Shown: positions 52,959 through 62,629, numbered from the stretch's first letter. The stretch is 64,000 nt of DNA from an uncultured Corynebacterium sp. (GCA_943914465.1 CALUCD010000006.1:128267-192266), one strand, 5' to 3'. The notes: generated from the sequence alone by a model not told the origin. Translations and numbers: made by a program.

Positions 52959-53555
52959 GTGGCCCAAGATGCTAAACCTCGCCTCTTCCAAGACGGCCGC
53001 GACATGCTGTTCAATGTCGTGGTCGTCGTCGCACTGATGCTCGTCGGCGTTGGGGCCACCGGTTTATGCACCTATAACCCGGGCAAACCGGAGCAAGGTC
53101 CAGTCCAAGTGGTCGACGCGCAAACCTTCCTCAACTTAGAGGCGCGTGCCGTCGACTTTCCCGTCCGCTACCCGCAGATGCCTGCAGGATGGGTGACCAA
53201 CTCGGCTCGGCGCTCGATGGTGGGAAATCAACCCGCGCCAGTAGTCGGATGGGTCACCCCAGACGGCGGGTTTTTGCAACTGACCCAAACCGGCGCGTCG
53301 GCAGCAGACGCCATTGCCGCGCAGGATAGTCACACGCGCGAGCAGGAAGTCACCGCCCATATTGATGATGCCGACGTACGCATCTTGTCTTCGCAAGACC
53401 CGGCGGTGCGCGACCTGTGGGTGGTAGACACGGGACAGAGCCGAATCGTCGCCACCGGTGCCGGTGATGAGGCGGAATTTCGCCTGCTACTCGAGGCGAC
53501 ACTCGCAGCGACACCAATCAGCCCACAAGATCCTACGGAGTCTGTGCCGGGTTAA
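52959..53555 (+). CDS. DUF4245 membrane-anchored protein
   Basis: The 198-residue protein has one N-terminal membrane helix (MLFNVVVVVALMLVGVGATG) and an extracytoplasmic domain with VDFPVRYPQMPAGWVTNSAR and VTPDGGFLQLTQTGASAADA. This matches the DUF4245 family that neighbours glpX and xseB in corynebacteria. Function unknown. GTG 52959 is the likely start, with earlier in-frame codons to 52935 possible. It converges on xseB, six bases apart. Confidence 0.8.
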   Translation: MAQDAKPRLFQDGRDMLFNVVVVVALMLVGVGATGLCTYNPGKPEQGPVQVVDAQTFLNLEARAVDFPVRYPQMPAGWVTNSARRSMVGNQPAPVVGWVTPDGGFLQLTQTGASAADAIAAQDSHTREQEVTAHIDDADVRILSSQDPAVRDLWVVDTGQSRIVATGAGDEAEFRLLLEATLAATPISPQDPTESVPG

Positions 53556-53561
53556 AACTGG

Positions 53562-53861
53562 CTAGATGCCTTCGTCACCCCCTTCAACTGGGACATCGCC
53601 TTCGCTGGAATCAACCTCGCCGCGGTTTCCAATCGCGGCTTCGACCTGTTGGGCTGCGCCCTGCAAGAGCAGCTCGCATCGTTTTGCAAGCGCTTCACCG
53701 CGCTCCCAGTAACGCAACGATTCGTCAAGGCTCATTTGCCCAAGCTCAAGGATCTTCACCGTCTCAATGAGTTCTGCGCGCGCTTGCTCGTAGGTCAGCG
53801 AGTCGGGGTCTGGAAACGCGTTGGCCCCAGCCTCGCCGTGGCCGAATGTCGTGTCTGCCAT
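53562..53861 (-). CDS. xseB: Exonuclease VII small subunit
   Basis: XseB is the small helical subunit of exonuclease VII. The 99-residue protein has SLTYEQARAELIETVKILEL and MSLDESLRYWERGEALAKRC, the hallmark of the family, and an acidic C-terminal tail of about 20 residues. It follows xseA by 48 bases in the same direction. Confidence 0.93.
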   Translation of the reverse strand: MADTTFGHGEAGANAFPDPDSLTYEQARAELIETVKILELGQMSLDESLRYWERGEALAKRCELLLQGAAQQVEAAIGNRGEVDSSEGDVPVEGGDEGI

Positions 53862-53909
53862 GTGTGCTCCTTGGGTTATCTGCAGGATGGAATGGATAGA
53901 GGCGGCTGT

Positions 53910-55202
53910 TTAATCGGCCGCGGTCACGCCCATCGCGGCAGCGGAAATGGAACCGTCACCGACCCGGATACGCAGCTGAGAGCCTGGGGGAGATTGCTCG
54001 ATACTCGTGACCACGTCCGGTCCGGACCTGTCGCGGGGAAGGACTTGCACGACCGAATACCCGCGCGCCAATGTCGCTGCCGGCCCAAGGGTAGCGATTT
54101 GCGAGCGCAGCGCGTTGACCGTCGCACGCTGCTGTTGTAAGTAGTGGCTGACTTCGCGGCGCATGTGGTAGACCTCGCGCGCAATTTCCTCACCGCGCAG
54201 CGCGATTCCCTCTCGCGGGTTGGCAAGTGCGGGGCGTGAACGTAGCTCGTGTAGTGCGGCCGTTTCTCGAGCCACCCAGCCGCGCAATGCCGCGGCGCTA
54301 CGAGCACGTGCTTCGGCAACGAGGGCGAGTTCTTGCGCAGCGTCAGGGACGACCCGCTTGGCAGCATCGGTGGGGGTTGCCGCCCGCAGGTCCGCGACAT
54401 TATCAAGTACCGGGTTATCCGGCTCATGGCCGATCGCAGACACGACCGGAGTTGTGGCCCCAGCAACCGCACGCTGTAGAGCCTCTTCCGAAAACGGCAA
54501 CAGGTCTTCGACCGATCCACCGCCGCGGGCGATGATGATGACATCGACCTCGGGGTCGCGATCCAACTGCTCGAGGGCGCGGCACACTTCGGGCACGGTT
54601 CGTGCACCCTGCACCGCGGTGTTCACGATCTCAAAACGGACCCTGGGCCAGCGGCTGCGCGCTACGGTCAGGACATCTCGCTCTGCGGCAGAGCCTTTGC
54701 CGGTGATTAACCCGACCTTGCGGGGCAGAAGTGGAAGGGCGCGTTTGCGCAAGGGGTCAAATAAACCCTCGTTGCTGAGCCGTTGGCGCAGCTCTTCAAT
54801 CCGGGCGAGCAGTTCACCTGCACCCACATGGCGTATCTCGCTTACCCGGAGGGAAAACGCACCTCGTTTGGTGAAGAAGTTGGGCTTGCCACAAATCAGC
54901 ACATGGTCGCCGTCGCGTGGCGGGGCTGCCATTGACGTCAGCAGCCGGGTTTCCGCGATCAGCTCCACGCTTGCTTCTGCTTGGGTGTCACGCAGGGTGA
55001 GGTAGGAATAGCTCCAGTTCGGTTTAGTTTTGACCTGCGTCAGCTGCCCCTCAACCCAGATCCATCCAAGGCGCTCGATCCACCCTTGAACGCTGCGGTT
55101 CAGTCTAGACACACTCCACGGATCCTCGGGCGCGTTCTTCGGCGCGCCCGAGGTAGCAGGCGCGCCGGAGCGCGGGTTTGAACCGTTGTTGGCTTGCGTC
55201 AC
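53910..55202 (-). CDS. xseA: Exonuclease VII large subunit
   Basis: XseA is the catalytic subunit of the single-strand-specific exonuclease VII. The 430-residue protein has an N-terminal OB domain (GWIWVEGQLTQVKTKPNWSY), RKVGLITGKGSAAERDVLT, DVIIIARGGGSVEDLLPF and SAIGHEPDNPVLDNVADLRA. GTG 55202 follows AAGGAG. It diverges from ispH. Confidence 0.95.
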   Translation of the reverse strand: MTQANNGSNPRSGAPATSGAPKNAPEDPWSVSRLNRSVQGWIERLGWIWVEGQLTQVKTKPNWSYSYLTLRDTQAEASVELIAETRLLTSMAAPPRDGDHVLICGKPNFFTKRGAFSLRVSEIRHVGAGELLARIEELRQRLSNEGLFDPLRKRALPLLPRKVGLITGKGSAAERDVLTVARSRWPRVRFEIVNTAVQGARTVPEVCRALEQLDRDPEVDVIIIARGGGSVEDLLPFSEEALQRAVAGATTPVVSAIGHEPDNPVLDNVADLRAATPTDAAKRVVPDAAQELALVAEARARSAAALRGWVARETAALHELRSRPALANPREGIALRGEEIAREVYHMRREVSHYLQQQRATVNALRSQIATLGPAATLARGYSVVQVLPRDRSGPDVVTSIEQSPPGSQLRIRVGDGSISAAAMGVTAAD

Positions 55203-55308
55203 GGCATTCTCCTTCGGACCGTTTCGGGCATATGCGCGAATACTTCAGGATAGGGCACTGGTTTGCGGCTTCTATGTTTTTAGACGTTGCTTGGGTAGGG
55301 TCGGTTCC

Positions 55309-56280
55309 ATGAGTGATCAGGGTAAAAAGGTTCTTCTTGCGGCTCCTCGTGGCTATTGCGCCGGTGTTGATCGCGCCGTGGAGACGGTGGAGAAAGCGCT
55401 TGAAAACTATGGAGCCCCGATCTACGTGCGTAAGGAAATTGTGCACAACAAGTACGTGGTGGAAACACTCGAACAGCGCGGAGTCATCTTCGTAGATGAT
55501 ACGGAAGAGGTCCCAGAAGGCAGCCATGTGGTGTTTTCGGCCCATGGGGTTTCACCCGCTGTCCGCGATTCCGCTGCGAAGCGGAACCTGCTTGCGCTCG
55601 ATGCATCCTGCCCGTTGGTAACGAAGGTTCACAATGAGGCGAAGCGGTTTGCGCGCGATGGTTACCGGATTTTGCTCATCGGGCACGATGGCCATGAAGA
55701 GGTGGAAGGAACTTCTGGTGAAGCGCCGGACGTGACGTACTTGGTCGATGGTCTCGAAGGGGTGCGTGCGCTGCCGGATTTTCCTGAGGACCAGCCGCTG
55801 GTGTGGCTGTCGCAGACAACGCTCTCGGTCGACGAGACGATGGAGATCGTGCAGCTACTGAAGCAGCGGTACCCCCACCTGCAGGACCCTCCGAGTGATG
55901 ACATCTGCTACGCCACTCAGAACCGTCAGGCGGCGGTGAAGAATATCGCGCCGAGGTGTGATCTGGTGATCGTCGTTGGGTCGCAGAACTCATCGAACTC
56001 CAAGCGGCTTGTGGAGGTCGCGCTGGAGGCGGGTGCTCGCGATGCGCACCTCGTGGATTACGCCCGACAGATTGATGACGCGTGGCTGGGCGATGTCACA
56101 ACCATTGGCCTGACCTCAGGAGCGTCCGTTCCGGAGATCTTGGTTCAAGAGGTTGTTGAGCACCTTGCTCAGCGTGGCTTTGCTGACGTCGAGGAGGTCA
56201 CGACCACGGTGGAGACGATTACGTTCGCGTTGCCGCGAGATTTGCGTGCTCCGCGCGCTACATCGAGCGCTCGTCGCTGA
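55309..56280 (+). CDS. ispH: IspH, HMB-PP reductase
   Basis: IspH makes IPP and DMAPP in the last step of the MEP pathway. The 323-residue iron-sulfur enzyme keeps the three cluster cysteines in APRGYCAGVDRAV, LDASCPLVTKVH and DDICYATQNRQ, and has VFSAHGVSPAV. ATG 55309 lies seven bases after a TAGGGT -10-like box (55296-55301), which would fit a leaderless transcript. Its 3' end overlaps the convergent DUF6542 gene by 23 bases. Confidence 0.96.
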   Translation: MSDQGKKVLLAAPRGYCAGVDRAVETVEKALENYGAPIYVRKEIVHNKYVVETLEQRGVIFVDDTEEVPEGSHVVFSAHGVSPAVRDSAAKRNLLALDASCPLVTKVHNEAKRFARDGYRILLIGHDGHEEVEGTSGEAPDVTYLVDGLEGVRALPDFPEDQPLVWLSQTTLSVDETMEIVQLLKQRYPHLQDPPSDDICYATQNRQAAVKNIAPRCDLVIVVGSQNSSNSKRLVEVALEAGARDAHLVDYARQIDDAWLGDVTTIGLTSGASVPEILVQEVVEHLAQRGFADVEEVTTTVETITFALPRDLRAPRATSSARR

Positions 56281-57181
56281 CTCGGCGTCGCCGCGAGCGC
56301 GTTGTGCGGGTTTGCGCTGCGCCTTCGCTTGGCGACGTCTCCGTGTGCACCCTCGGGCCTCCACCGGAGCGCTCGCGCTGCAGAAGTTCATCAACGGACA
56401 CTTTGCGTGTCTGGCGGCGTGACTCCTGCGGTTGCTCGTTGGCTCGCTGCGGTGTTTGGCGTGGCTGTACGGGCATTGTACGTGTTTCGTCCGCAGCGGG
56501 GCGGGGGCGCATGCGCACCTCGCGCACCTCGCGCTGCGGATCGGGACGCTTCGCACGCGTAGTGACCTCACGTGGTTGCTCGGCCGTTGCCTGTCTCGGC
56601 TGCTCCGGCTGGACGCGCCGAGTTTGTTCTCTGGGTCGGTCTGCTCGGTCCGGGGTGTTCTCCCGTGCGCGTTTCGCCTGAGCGGCGTTGCGGCGATTCT
56701 GGCCCGCCGCCCGGCTGCGCTGGACCCGCTCGTGCGCCCGAATAGCTCGATTCTGCCGTTTGATTAACCAGATGCGCGCGAAGCCGATGATGGCAGCGCC
56801 GAGTGTAACCGTGAAGAGCACGGGAAAGAGTTGCACCAGTGGATATAAGACCAATATTCGCGCCGCGCGACCGGACGCACCATCACCAGCGAGTTCGCCG
56901 CGGCTCAGCAGGAAACTAATTGTTAACACCGCGCCAACGAAAAGCAGCGGTGCGCTCGCCACAGTGAGGTAGACACCCCGGATGTTGACAAAGGTCGTTG
57001 TCAAAACGACTGATGCCGCGAACAGCGCGAGGAAGTACCACGGTATGGAGCCCGAAACCGCCACCGCGAGTACGGATGCGGCGAGTAAAACAGCGACGTT
57101 GATGCCGATGGCGGCGCCCGTAGGTAAGCCGAGAAACGGAGATGTTGACGCGGATTGGGCCCGATTCGACACATGAGTCAC
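56258..57181 (-). CDS. DUF6542-type membrane protein with long basic tail
   Basis: The 307-residue protein has about four transmembrane helices in its first 140 residues (for example AIGINVAVLLAASVLAVAVSG). It then has a long, probably disordered tail rich in Arg, Gln, Pro and Glu with RERSGGGPRVHTETSPSEGA near the end. Such proteins sit downstream of ispH in corynebacteria; function is unknown. GTG 57181 is the likely start. The high-GC repetitive tail gives rise to many spurious frames on the other strand. Confidence 0.7.
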   Translation of the reverse strand: MTHVSNRAQSASTSPFLGLPTGAAIGINVAVLLAASVLAVAVSGSIPWYFLALFAASVVLTTTFVNIRGVYLTVASAPLLFVGAVLTISFLLSRGELAGDGASGRAARILVLYPLVQLFPVLFTVTLGAAIIGFARIWLIKRQNRAIRAHERVQRSRAAGQNRRNAAQAKRARENTPDRADRPREQTRRVQPEQPRQATAEQPREVTTRAKRPDPQREVREVRMRPRPAADETRTMPVQPRQTPQRANEQPQESRRQTRKVSVDELLQRERSGGGPRVHTETSPSEGAAQTRTTRSRRRRVSDERSM

Positions 57182-57242
57182 GCTGCCCGAGTGTACCTGT
57201 TACCCCACCCGCAACCTTCTATTTAGCCGGTGGTGTCCCTTG

Positions 57243-58334
57243 TCACTCGCCGTTGGCCCCGTTGCCGTAGACGTTCGTACCACGGCGAGGTTGTGCAGCG
57301 ACGGGGTGGAGCCGACCGCGCAGATCGCGGTCATGTGTCTGTGTTGGCACCTCCATCTCAGCCAATCGGCGCGCTGTCACCATCACGCGTGAATCCACCG
57401 ACGCGAGTGTGGCGTTGAATGCCTCAACCGCGCGCTCGAGCGATGTGCCGACCTTGTTGTAGTGCTCCGCCATGACCTCAAGGCGTTGGTAAAGTTGGGC
57501 GCCCAGTCGTTGGATTTCGCGGGTCTTCTCGTTCAACGAATCATGCCGCCAGGTCAGGGCGACGGTTCGCAACAGCGCGAAAAACGTTCCTGGGGTTGCG
57601 ATGATGACATCACGCGAGAATGCGTAATCCATGAGTTCGGGATCGATTTTCAGCGCCGCATCGAGAAATGGATCGGCGGGTACAAAAAGCACCACGAACT
57701 CAGGGGTCGGCTGAAACGCTGCGATGTAGCTCCGGGAAGACAGCGTGTTGATGTGGCTGCGCAGAAGGTGGGCGTGGCGCCGCAGATACCCCTGTTTCTC
57801 CTCAGGATCCTCGGTGTTGAGCGCGTCAAGGAATGACGACAACGGCACTTTCGCATCAACGATGACGCTACGGCCCTGGGAGAGGCGTATGACAAGGTCC
57901 GGCCGGACGGATGAACTCTCGGCCACCATGTGCGCCTGCACGTCAAAGTCAACATGCTCGAGCATGCCTCCGAGCTCAACTACTCGCTCAAGCTGCATCT
58001 CACCCCACCTGCCGCGTACCTGCGGTGAGCGCAACGCATTGAGCAATTGGTCTGTACGGTCGCCCATTCGCGCCGAACTCCGACCAATTGCTTGCACTTG
58101 GCTAGCCAGCGCAGTACTCGCGACCGCTTGGTCTTTTTCAATCTTCCCAATTTGATCATGCAGGCGCTCGAGCGACTGAACGATCGGGCCGAGATCCGGG
58201 GCGGCGGCTGGCGGGGGAGGCGGTGGTGGTGGTGGAGCGCTGCGGCGGTACCACGCCGAGGCAGCGAGTCCGCCAGCGATGATCCCAAGCAGCAGCCCCA
58301 CGCTGAAGGTAAGAAATGCGGTTGCGGCAGGCAT
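57243..58334 (-). CDS. rmuC: RmuC-family DNA recombination protein
   Basis: The 363-residue protein starts with a membrane helix (AFLTFSVGLLLGIIAGGLAA) followed by a nine-proline run. A coiled-coil part comes next, then the RmuC core with RGRWGEMQLERVVELGGMLE, RSVIVDAKVPLSSFLDAL and VVLFVPADPFLDAALKIDPE. RmuC limits DNA rearrangements; its mechanism is poorly known. The gene follows the AI-2E transporter gene by eight bases. Confidence 0.9.
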   Translation of the reverse strand: MPAATAFLTFSVGLLLGIIAGGLAASAWYRRSAPPPPPPPPPAAAPDLGPIVQSLERLHDQIGKIEKDQAVASTALASQVQAIGRSSARMGDRTDQLLNALRSPQVRGRWGEMQLERVVELGGMLEHVDFDVQAHMVAESSSVRPDLVIRLSQGRSVIVDAKVPLSSFLDALNTEDPEEKQGYLRRHAHLLRSHINTLSSRSYIAAFQPTPEFVVLFVPADPFLDAALKIDPELMDYAFSRDVIIATPGTFFALLRTVALTWRHDSLNEKTREIQRLGAQLYQRLEVMAEHYNKVGTSLERAVEAFNATLASVDSRVMVTARRLAEMEVPTQTHDRDLRGRLHPVAAQPRRGTNVYGNGANGE

Positions 58335-58342
58335 ACCGTCAG

Positions 58343-59773
58343 TTAATCAAGCGGCTCCGACGTAGCCGATTTCTTGCGGGTGGTTTTGTCGAACGTGCTA
58401 GCGATCTTTTTGCCGCCAGCTCGACGCAGTTTGCTGCTACGTTCCCGCAGCTTCTTCCAGCTCGTTGCGCCTGGGCTAGGTTGCGCAGGCGCAACGACGT
58501 CATTCAACACCGGGGCGGTTGACCAGTCGCGATCACCGCGCCATTGTTTGCGCTCGTACACCGACTCTTCCTGCTCGATCTGGGCAATAGCAAGGCCTTC
58601 GGGGGTGAGGAAGTCGAGTTCATCTGCGCTTCGTTCCCCGGAATGAATTCTCAGCATGTCGAGCAGGTAGCGGTAGGCCACCGCGACCATTGCCGCAACC
58701 GGGACAGCGAGGAACGCGCCGACGAGACCGAACAGGCCGCCGCCGATTGTCACCGAGATGAGCACGATCACAGGGTGCAGATTCATCGCGCGTGATTGCA
58801 GCATGGGGGAGAGGATGTTGCCTTCCAACTGCTGCACCACAATGACGATGGCAAGGACGATCAGCGCTTCGGTAAACCCGAGTGAGACTAGCGCAACTAA
58901 CACTGCGAGTGCGCCGGCGACGACAGCGCCGACGATTGGGATAAACCCGGCGATAAACGTGATGACCGACAGGGTGAAGGCCATCGGAACGCCAACGATC
59001 CAAATTCCGACGCCGATAAAGGTGGCGTCGATAAGCGAAACAATTGCTTGCGCCCGAATGAAGCCGCTGAGCGTATTCCAAGCGCGCGTGAGCAGCTCGG
59101 TAGCGTGGAGGCCGCTGCGCCCACCTGAGGCGGAGCGTAACCACGGCAAGAACCGGTGACCGTCTTTGAGGAAGAAAAACGTGAGAACCAAGATGACCAC
59201 AAGCGTGACGACGAGCCCGGCTGCAGTGCCGATGCCAGAAAATACGCCGCCTGCGATGGCACCCGCCTGATTTTGCACCCACTGGGCAATTTCGTTCACA
59301 GCGTCGTTGAGGTCTTCCGGATCGAGGTTGAGCGGGGGACCTTGCAACCACAATTGGAGACGTTGAATGCCTTCCAGAGCTTGCAGGTAGAGAAGGCGCG
59401 AATGCGCGATGACGTCGGGCGCAATCAGCATGAAAATAGCGGCCAGTAGTCCGATGAAGCCCAGGAGCGTTACCGCAGCAGCAAGTCCTGATGGGACCTT
59501 GCGGCGGCGCATCGCCGTGGCAATCGGTGCGAGGACCGTGCAGATGATCAGTGCCAGCACCATCGGTAAAACCCCAGCCCAAAACGCACCGATGATCTTC
59601 ACCAACGCGAACACGAACACGGCGAACACGAGCATACGCAGCGCGAACATGGCGGTGGCTTTCATCCACTCGTTCAGCACGACCCCGCGATCGACCCGAT
59701 CCGGTGCCGCATCTGCGCTTGCTTGCTGATCCGGGGTCGCGGCGCTGCTGCTCGTTGTTGCACTCACCCGCAC
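58343..59773 (-). CDS. AI-2E/PerM-family permease
   Basis: The 476-residue membrane protein has about eight hydrophobic segments. The family core includes FFFLKDGHRFLPWLRSASGG, IVGVPMAFTLSVITFIAGFI, PIVGAVVAGALAVLVAL and VQQLEGNILSPMLQSRAMN. It carries a basic cytoplasmic tail of about 110 residues. The transported substrate is unknown in actinobacteria. GTG 59773 or 59767 can start it. It diverges from ychF. Confidence 0.85.
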   Translation of the reverse strand: MRVSATTSSSAATPDQQASADAAPDRVDRGVVLNEWMKATAMFALRMLVFAVFVFALVKIIGAFWAGVLPMVLALIICTVLAPIATAMRRRKVPSGLAAAVTLLGFIGLLAAIFMLIAPDVIAHSRLLYLQALEGIQRLQLWLQGPPLNLDPEDLNDAVNEIAQWVQNQAGAIAGGVFSGIGTAAGLVVTLVVILVLTFFFLKDGHRFLPWLRSASGGRSGLHATELLTRAWNTLSGFIRAQAIVSLIDATFIGVGIWIVGVPMAFTLSVITFIAGFIPIVGAVVAGALAVLVALVSLGFTEALIVLAIVIVVQQLEGNILSPMLQSRAMNLHPVIVLISVTIGGGLFGLVGAFLAVPVAAMVAVAYRYLLDMLRIHSGERSADELDFLTPEGLAIAQIEQEESVYERKQWRGDRDWSTAPVLNDVVAPAQPSPGATSWKKLRERSSKLRRAGGKKIASTFDKTTRKKSATSEPLD

Positions 59774-59854
59774 TATTGTGCACGATGGGTATTTGCTTTG
59801 TGCCGCATAACCACCCTTCAGACGGCAAACTCCGGTGAGCTAGGATGGCCCAGC

Positions 59855-60940
59855 GTGAGCCTAACTCTTGGAATCGTCGGTCTGCCGAATGTCGGGAAAT
59901 CCACGTTGTTCAATGCATTGACACGCAACGAGGTGCTGGCGGCGAACTACCCGTTCGCCACCATCGAACCGAATGTCGGGTTGGTGGAGTTGCCAGACCC
60001 GCGCCTCGAGCGGCTCGCTGAGATTTTCAGCTCGGAGAGGATCCTGCCGGCGACGGTGTCTTTTGTGGATATCGCGGGCATTGTGAAGGGCGCCTCCGAA
60101 GGTGAAGGCATGGGCAATGCGTTTTTGGCCAACATCCGTGAGGCGGACGCGATCTGCCAAGTGGTGCGCGCGTTTGATGATGACAATGTGATTCACGTCG
60201 ACGGGCACGTTGATCCTGCGAACGATATCGACGTGATCAACACTGAGCTGATCCTGGCAGACCTGCAAACCATCGAAAAGGCGCTACCGCGTCTAGAAAA
60301 GGACGGGCGAAAAGACAAAGACATTGCTGCACAGGCGGAGGAGGCCAAAAAAGCGCAGTCTGTGTTGGAGGACGGGCGCACCCTGTTCGCTGCAGCGAAA
60401 GGGGGAGAGGTCGATCTGGCGCTCCTTCACCACCTGCACCTGATGACGGCAAAGCCATTTCTCTACGTGTTCAATTCCGATGAAGCAGTGCTCACCGATG
60501 ACGCGCGCAAGCAACAGCTGCGGGACCTGGTGGCCCCCGCGGAGGCAGTGTTTCTGGACGCGCAGACCGAAACTGAGCTTCTAGAACTTGATGACGCGGA
60601 TGCTGCCGAACTACTTGCCGCGGTTGGCCAGGAAGAACCTGGTTTGCAGACTTTAGCGAAAGCCGGCTTTGACACCTTAGGTCTGCAGACCTACCTCACT
60701 GCCGGCCCGAAAGAGGCGCGAGCGTGGACGATTCACAAGGGTGACACCGCCCCGAAAGCAGCTGGTGTTATTCATTCTGATTTTGAGAAGGGCTTCATCA
60801 AGGCGGAGATCGTCGCGTACGAAGATCTCGACCAGCTGGGAACCATGGCTGAGGCACGCGCACATGGCAAGGTCCGCCAGGAAGGCAAGGACTACGTGAT
60901 GGCAGACGGGGATGTCGTCGAGTTTAAGTTCAACGTGTAG
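59855..60940 (+). CDS. ychF: YchF, Obg-family redox-regulated ATPase
   Basis: The 361-residue protein has GLPNVGKSTLFNALTRNEV (P-loop), VDIAGIVKGASEGEGMGNAF and the C-terminal TGS-like domain (TIHKGDTAPKAAGVIHSDFE) ending VEFKFNV. YchF binds ribosomes and ATP. GTG 59855 follows a TAGGAT box (59841-59846) by eight bases, which fits a leaderless transcript. Its last 25 bases recur at 62998-63022. Confidence 0.95.
   Translation: MSLTLGIVGLPNVGKSTLFNALTRNEVLAANYPFATIEPNVGLVELPDPRLERLAEIFSSERILPATVSFVDIAGIVKGASEGEGMGNAFLANIREADAICQVVRAFDDDNVIHVDGHVDPANDIDVINTELILADLQTIEKALPRLEKDGRKDKDIAAQAEEAKKAQSVLEDGRTLFAAAKGGEVDLALLHHLHLMTAKPFLYVFNSDEAVLTDDARKQQLRDLVAPAEAVFLDAQTETELLELDDADAAELLAAVGQEEPGLQTLAKAGFDTLGLQTYLTAGPKEARAWTIHKGDTAPKAAGVIHSDFEKGFIKAEIVAYEDLDQLGTMAEARAHGKVRQEGKDYVMADGDVVEFKFNV
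60916..60940 (+). repeat. Direct repeat, copy 1 (3' end of ychF)
   Basis: This 25-bp sequence encodes the end of YchF and its stop codon. It recurs at 62998-63022 with a single T/C difference. The two copies flank about 2.06 kb of DNA with decayed genes. Confidence 0.85.
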
Positions 60941-61090
60941 TTACGCCTCGGGGCTGCCCACGCAAAACTCGTTGCCTTCTGGATCACGCCGAGCGCGACG
61001 CGGAAGGCGGGGATGTGGTCGCGCCGGGCAGGACCCATCTCAAACAGCGGGCTGAAGTAGTGCAACAGGGAACCCCCATATGCGATCCGT
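60941..61090 (-). pseudogene. Remnant of a glyoxalase/VOC-like gene
   Basis: On the minus strand the last codons read RRDPEGNEFCVGSPEA, a typical C-terminus of glyoxalase/bleomycin-resistance (VOC) proteins. The TAA abuts the ychF stop. Upstream the frame is lost, and similar codons continue in another frame (ARRDHIPAFRVALGV), suggesting a frameshift. No start or full domain is present. Confidence 0.4.
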
Positions 61091-61221
61091 GCTCGATTGT
61101 GGTTTTCCGCGGGCAGAGTCTAGCGCGGGCGCCGCGCCGGGGCTGATCGACCCGTGAACATATCAACAGACAGGCGTATGATGGCCCGGTTGTTGTAACC
61201 GCGAGAAGGAGTTTCGTCACA

Positions 61222-62061
61222 GTGTCACACGCGGGGGAGTACGCGTTCGCGTCAAGAAACCAACCCAACTACGCCTGGTGGAGGCCGCTCGCCGAAATCG
61301 TCGCGGTCGCCGTGCTCACCGTCGCGTTCGTCGCGGTGATTGGTGTTTCTCTTGAAGCCGCGGGAGTGGATACGACGAGCGGTGCGGCGGACAAGTACTT
61401 CGGGTACGGCTCCGTGGTCGTGGAGATCCTGGCGGTGCTCGTCGCAGTCCGGTTCATCGGGCGCAGGCCGGTTGCGTCGGTGTTCACGGCGCGAACAGGA
61501 ACGAAACCTTGGGTGCCGTTCGCCGCGTACGCGTTGGCGTTTCTGGTCATCGCCGCCGTCATGGGCGCGGTCGGCGTGGTCGGTTACGGCGCGTCCTGGG
61601 ACCAAATTATCGGAGATATTCGGAGCGATTTTCCGTTAGAGCTCGTCGCTATTGTGCTCGCCGCGCTCGCGGAGGAGATGGCGTTTCGTGGCGTGTTCTT
61701 CCAGGCGTTCACGGCGTGGACCAAGCACCCGGCCGTGGGCGCGGCGCTCGCCGCAATCCCGTTCGTGGCGATGCACCCGCAGGCGTACGGCTCACCGGTT
61801 CCCTTCGCCCATTATTTCCTTGACGCGCTGCTCTACGCGCTTTTGGTGTGGGCGTTCAACAGCCTCTGGGTCGCGGTTGCGGTGCACGCGGCGTGGAACA
61901 CCTTCGGCTCGGTCCAAGCCCTGGGAATCCCGAATTCGGCTGCGAGCGTCGTGGCGGCATTCGCGGCTGCTGCGGCGGCTTCCGCCGTGGTGATTGCAGT
62001 GCTACCCCGCGCCGCGTCGGGTCACACGCGGGCACCTGCTCAGCGTGGCGCCGACCGCTAG
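61222..62061 (+). CDS. CPBP-family intramembrane metalloprotease (CAAX protease-like)
   Basis: The 279-residue protein has about seven or eight hydrophobic segments and the CPBP motifs: a Glu-Glu pair in LAEEMAFRGVFFQAF, a conserved histidine in FVAMHPQAYGS and the second in VAVHAAWNTFGSV. These residues bind zinc in Abi/CAAX prenyl proteases. GTG 61222 has GAAGGAG about 10 bases upstream. Its very Ala/Val-rich, high-GC coding and its place inside the repeat-flanked segment suggest acquired DNA. Substrate unknown. Confidence 0.82.
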   Translation: MSHAGEYAFASRNQPNYAWWRPLAEIVAVAVLTVAFVAVIGVSLEAAGVDTTSGAADKYFGYGSVVVEILAVLVAVRFIGRRPVASVFTARTGTKPWVPFAAYALAFLVIAAVMGAVGVVGYGASWDQIIGDIRSDFPLELVAIVLAALAEEMAFRGVFFQAFTAWTKHPAVGAALAAIPFVAMHPQAYGSPVPFAHYFLDALLYALLVWAFNSLWVAVAVHAAWNTFGSVQALGIPNSAASVVAAFAAAAAASAVVIAVLPRAASGHTRAPAQRGADR

Positions 62062-62072
62062 CCTCACATCTT

Positions 62073-62629
62073 GTGCTTGAGGTACTACACGTATTCACCC
62101 GCCTTGGCCTAACGTCGTTTGGCGGACCGACGGCGCATTTGGGGTACTTCCGTGAGGGATTCGTCGAGAGGCGAAAGTGGCTCTCAGACGACGAGTACGC
62201 GCACCTCGTCGCGTTATGCCAGTTCATGCCGGGCCCCGCGTCGAGCCAGGTCGGCATGGCAATCGGCTGAAGCGTGCGGGATACGGTGGCACGCTCGCGG
62301 CGTTTGTGGGTTTCACGCTGCCGAGGGTGGTCCTCATGGTCGCGCTCGCCGCCTTCCTTATCGTGCTACTCGTGCCGCACCCCGCGGCCCCAGGTCGGTA
62401 CGATCGTTGCGGGCATGCTCGTGGCCACCTTCGCACTTTCGCCTATCGACGCCCCTTCGGCCCCCAGCCGCACCCCCGCCGCCAGCCGCACCGTCGGCGT
62501 GGGCGCGCTCGCTGTGTTCGCGGCCCTGCTGGCACTGCTGCCGCTGGCAGGACGCATGGGCACGAGCTGGGGCATCTCCGACAGCTTCTACCGCTCAGGC
62601 GCCCTGGTGTTCGGCAGTGGGCATTTACG
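62073..62629 (+). pseudogene. Frameshifted and truncated chromate transporter (ChrA family)
   Basis: The first frame (62073-62270) reads TRLGLTSFGGPTAHLGYFRE, WLSDDEYAHLVALCQF and MPGPASSQVGMAIG, then stops; this is a clear ChrA N-terminus. The similarity resumes in a second frame (RAGYGGTLAAFVGFTLPRVV) and again in a third frame (TSWGISDSFYRSGALVFGSGH). There it breaks off exactly at an AT-rich inverted repeat. At least two frameshifts and loss of the C-terminus make it inactive. Confidence 0.85.

Noticed and set aside
56281..56770. Repetitive plus-strand frames rich in Arg/Cys/Ala after ispH
   Set aside because: They are the antisense of the basic tail of the DUF6542 protein.
58620..59828. 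Minus-strand 402-codon frame beside the AI-2E permease
   Set aside because: Arg/His-rich out-of-frame shadow of the permease gene on the same strand.
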